Of a DNA stretch of 64,000 bases, positions 61,892 through 64,000 are shown one piece after another (position 1 is the stretch's first letter; every line of letters begins with the position of its first letter). The position numbers and the translations under genes are program-made. A model generated the notes under the pieces. The model did not search any database. It was not told the origin of the DNA and saw only the letters and a program-made list of their open reading frames with translations. The stretch comes from an uncultured Pseudomonadota bacterium (GTDB lineage: Bacteria; Pseudomonadota; Alphaproteobacteria; RF32; CAG-239). The DNA lies in contig CASFNB010000003.1 of the NCBI GenBank assembly GCA_949295915.1, positions 18,035-82,034 on the forward strand. The letters are read 5' to 3'.

Positions 61892-63823
61892 ATGACCAGA
61901 GTACCTACTTATAACAGTTATATGAATATGGTAAATCAGACTTTGAACACTAAGTCTTATGTTGATTTATATAGTTTTCAAGCTCAAACCGGTTTGAAAT
62001 CTCCGACCTATTCAGGTTATGGCATGACGGCTTCCGCCATCGTCGGGAATGAAGCTGCTTTAGGGGTTGTTTCAAATTTTATGGAAAATAACAAAATTGT
62101 TGAAACCGAAGTCAATGCCATTTCTACCTCTTTGTCTTCCATTAGTGATTCTATCAATGATTTTAAAACCTTGTTGACAAACTTCAGCGGTATGGATTTA
62201 AATTCCATCACTCCGGATTATACCGGCGGAGAAATTGTTTTTGGCAGCAACGAAGATGTTTATGTCGGAACAACCCTTACCGTCAACGGGCAAACTTATA
62301 CTTTTACTAATGATGGGGATAATACCGGAAATAATATTGATTTATCTACGCTGACCCCCGGTACAGATACTTACGGTACCGATGTTATGAATGCACTTCA
62401 AGCAAAATTGCAAGCAAATGATGCGGAAAATTTTGCCGATTTTACTTTTGATACGGAAACAAATACCTTCTCTTTTCCGCTTTATACCATTGACGGAGAA
62501 TCCACCTTGTTAGATGCTCAGGGTGTTACGACCGGCGAGCCTCATACCATGAGTGCCGACCAAGCGCAAACTTTGAAAGAATTGCAGTCTATGGCCTTTA
62601 CAACCATGATGGCTTTAACCGATTGTTTGAATATTTCCGTAAACGGAAAATATCTGTTCGGCGGTGGTGTTTCCACTCAAGCTCCGGTCGATTTTCCTTT
62701 CACAACAATTGATCAATTCCAATCTTACTATGACGGAATTAATATTCTTTATCCAACAACAGGAAATGCCAATCTTTCCAATTATGAGGTCGGTGCTGAC
62801 CAAACCGGTGATTTGGAACTTATTAATAACGGCGGTAACAGCGGAACTATCCGTGCTACCGGAGGCTCTTTCTTGAAACCGGCCTTGACCGCTAATGAAA
62901 GTACAACCGGTGATTTAACTTTTAACAGTGATAGAAATACCATTCAGGCGACTCAATATGGAGCTTTCAACACTCTTAACCCCGGAGATACTCTAGTTAT
63001 TAATGATGCCGGAGATACTCATAACGGGGCTTATGTTATCAAATCTATTTCTGCCGATGGAAAAACTATCACCTTTGAAGAATCTACACCCATACGTGCA
63101 GATGATACTATTGCCGATGGCGGTGGGGCTACTTTCAGCACCTCTTTTCCGGTCGGTACCGTTATCAATATGAATGGATTTGGTAATAATATCTCTCCCA
63201 AAGTTCAAGTAACGGGAATCAGTGCAGACGGAACAGAACTCTATGTAACCATGGATCCAAGCCGTTGGCCGGCAACGAATCAGACTATTGCCGCTTCCAG
63301 CAAATGGAATTTGGAAAGTCAATCTTATTATCAAGGCGGAGATTTATCTTCCGAAAAAAGAATCAGCGAAAATCAATCTCTTGTTATTGATGTTACGGCT
63401 AAAGACGGGGCTTTTGAACAGATGTTTCGCGCTTTGGGAACAATTGCTCAAGGTAATTTGGTCGATACCAGAAATCCGATTACAGAAGATGTTTCGGTTG
63501 ATCCTCAGCAAACTTTGAACCGTGTCGAAGAAGCTCTCAACTTAATTCAAGATGCTTTATTCAGCGGCGGAACAAATGCTTCTTCCGATAATGTCGATTT
63601 ATATACGGTTCAGGCAAAAATGGATTCAAATACCGTTTTGCTTAATACCGTCAATGAAAACTTAACTCAGGTTCAAGCTAATTTGGAAAATAATATCGAT
63701 TCTTTAAAAAATGTAGATCAGACCGAAGCTTCTATTAAGCTGTTGTTGTCCATCAATCAACTAAATGCTTCATATTCAGTATTGCAGTCTGTTATGAGTA
63801 CATCCTTGCTTAATTATTTATAA
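61892..63823 (+). CDS. flgL: Flagellar hook-filament junction protein FlgL, enlarged
   Basis: This 643-residue protein has flagellin-like helical ends: N-terminal RVPTYNSYMNMVNQTLNTKS, then VDLYSFQAQTGLKS, and C-terminal LENNIDSLKNVDQTEASIKL. It follows flgK by 11 bases. At 643 residues it is about twice enteric FlgL (317). The extra part (about 110-520) is rich in Thr, Asp, Gly and Asn and looks like a surface domain. An alternative is a flagellin, but its place after flgK favours FlgL. Confidence 0.85.
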   Translation: MTRVPTYNSYMNMVNQTLNTKSYVDLYSFQAQTGLKSPTYSGYGMTASAIVGNEAALGVVSNFMENNKIVETEVNAISTSLSSISDSINDFKTLLTNFSGMDLNSITPDYTGGEIVFGSNEDVYVGTTLTVNGQTYTFTNDGDNTGNNIDLSTLTPGTDTYGTDVMNALQAKLQANDAENFADFTFDTETNTFSFPLYTIDGESTLLDAQGVTTGEPHTMSADQAQTLKELQSMAFTTMMALTDCLNISVNGKYLFGGGVSTQAPVDFPFTTIDQFQSYYDGINILYPTTGNANLSNYEVGADQTGDLELINNGGNSGTIRATGGSFLKPALTANESTTGDLTFNSDRNTIQATQYGAFNTLNPGDTLVINDAGDTHNGAYVIKSISADGKTITFEESTPIRADDTIADGGGATFSTSFPVGTVINMNGFGNNISPKVQVTGISADGTELYVTMDPSRWPATNQTIAASSKWNLESQSYYQGGDLSSEKRISENQSLVIDVTAKDGAFEQMFRALGTIAQGNLVDTRNPITEDVSVDPQQTLNRVEEALNLIQDALFSGGTNASSDNVDLYTVQAKMDSNTVLLNTVNENLTQVQANLENNIDSLKNVDQTEASIKLLLSINQLNASYSVLQSVMSTSLLNYL

Positions 63824-63849
63824 CCAAAATAAACTTTAGTTTCTTATCC

Positions 63850-63883
63850 CACCCCATAGAATCTTGACTATGGGGTTTTCCTT
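63850..63883 (+). terminator. Terminator of the flgI-flgL operon
   Basis: CCCCATA / TATGGGG (63852-63858 and 63869-63875) has a 10-base loop and is followed by TTTTCCTTT. Confidence 0.88.
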
Positions 63884-64000
63884 TAAATACAACCTCTTAC
63901 TACAACTTTTTTATGCCCGCCTTTAATTTTTGGTTGCAAAAAAAAAAAATGGTTTATCATGGATAGTATAGGCTTTAATTCTATTATTTATGGAGGCGTG

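Noticed and set aside
63961..64000. Start of a gene at ATG 63990
   Set aside because: The ATG overlaps a GGAGG that looks like the ribosome binding site of a gene starting beyond the window, so I did not call a coding region.

Overview
The window is a 64 kb piece of an AT-rich bacterial chromosome, most likely from an alphaproteobacterium. The evidence is gene order and family type. The F1 ATP synthase genes (atpH-A-G-D-C) stand apart from any F0 genes and follow priA and xerC. The order rpmF / DUF177 / plsX / fabH / ihfA / MerR-like is alphaproteobacterial, as is dgt / SPOR protein / M50 protease / nagZ / small TatA-like protein. The flagellar rod protein FlgJ is the short single-domain form. 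The low GC and gut-anaerobe-like redox genes (CoA-disulfide reductase with rhodanese, EFR1 flavodoxin-ferredoxin, iron alcohol dehydrogenase) suggest an uncultured host-associated lineage. That placement is inference. I saw no rRNA, tRNA, CRISPR array, insertion sequence or prophage.

Layout. 1-925 is the 5' part of an unknown gene. 1031-5588 is a six-gene minus-strand redox operon (Fe-alcohol dehydrogenase, exported cupin, anchored carboxymuconolactone decarboxylase, exported flavodoxin, Isf-like flavoprotein, anchored alpha/beta hydrolase), divergent from its MerR-family regulator across a near-perfect MerR-type operator. 6248-9080 is a redox/repair operon. 9167-9916 is an unknown gene. 9970-14259 holds a guanine deaminase and the fatty-acid/phospholipid initiation cluster. 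14323-21137 holds bamE, mfd with a coupled unknown gene, and recG. 21274-25069 is an accessory block with three unknown proteins and a glycerol-1-phosphate dehydrogenase homologue. 25271-32548 is the F1 ATPase operon and priA. 32675-38765 holds xerC, an HTH protein, rpmG, an S41 protease, rnr and xth. 38834-42959 is dgt, SPOR, M50, nagZ and a TatA-like protein. 43089-49215 is mixed: ankyrin protein, fused MPT-binding/nucleotidyltransferase, CoA-transferase, surE and a zeta-toxin-like kinase. 49358-57457 is rplM-rpsI, mutS, a PhoR-like kinase, an OmpA lipoprotein, a lone murE and an RHH protein. 57749-63823 is a flagellar operon flgI-flgJ-flgN-flgK-flgL behind a textbook sigma-54 promoter. A terminator follows, and the window ends just before the next gene, where GGAGG near 63992-63996 looks like a ribosome binding site.

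Most genes are housekeeping, packed with 1-17 base overlaps and separated by clear intrinsic terminators. No stretch over 300 bases lacks a gene. The longest gap (57458-57748) carries the sigma-54 promoter and its candidate upstream sites. Two genes below 60 residues were read directly from the sequence: rpmG (34444-34611) and a TatA-like protein (42789-42959). The less ordinary items are the exported MerR-controlled redox operon, the zeta-like kinase coupled to surE, the sigma-54 flagellar promoter with repeated upstream motifs, a palindrome-headed repeat behind two genes, an identical 19-base translation start region on rpmF and rpmG, and the archaeal-type lipid dehydrogenase.
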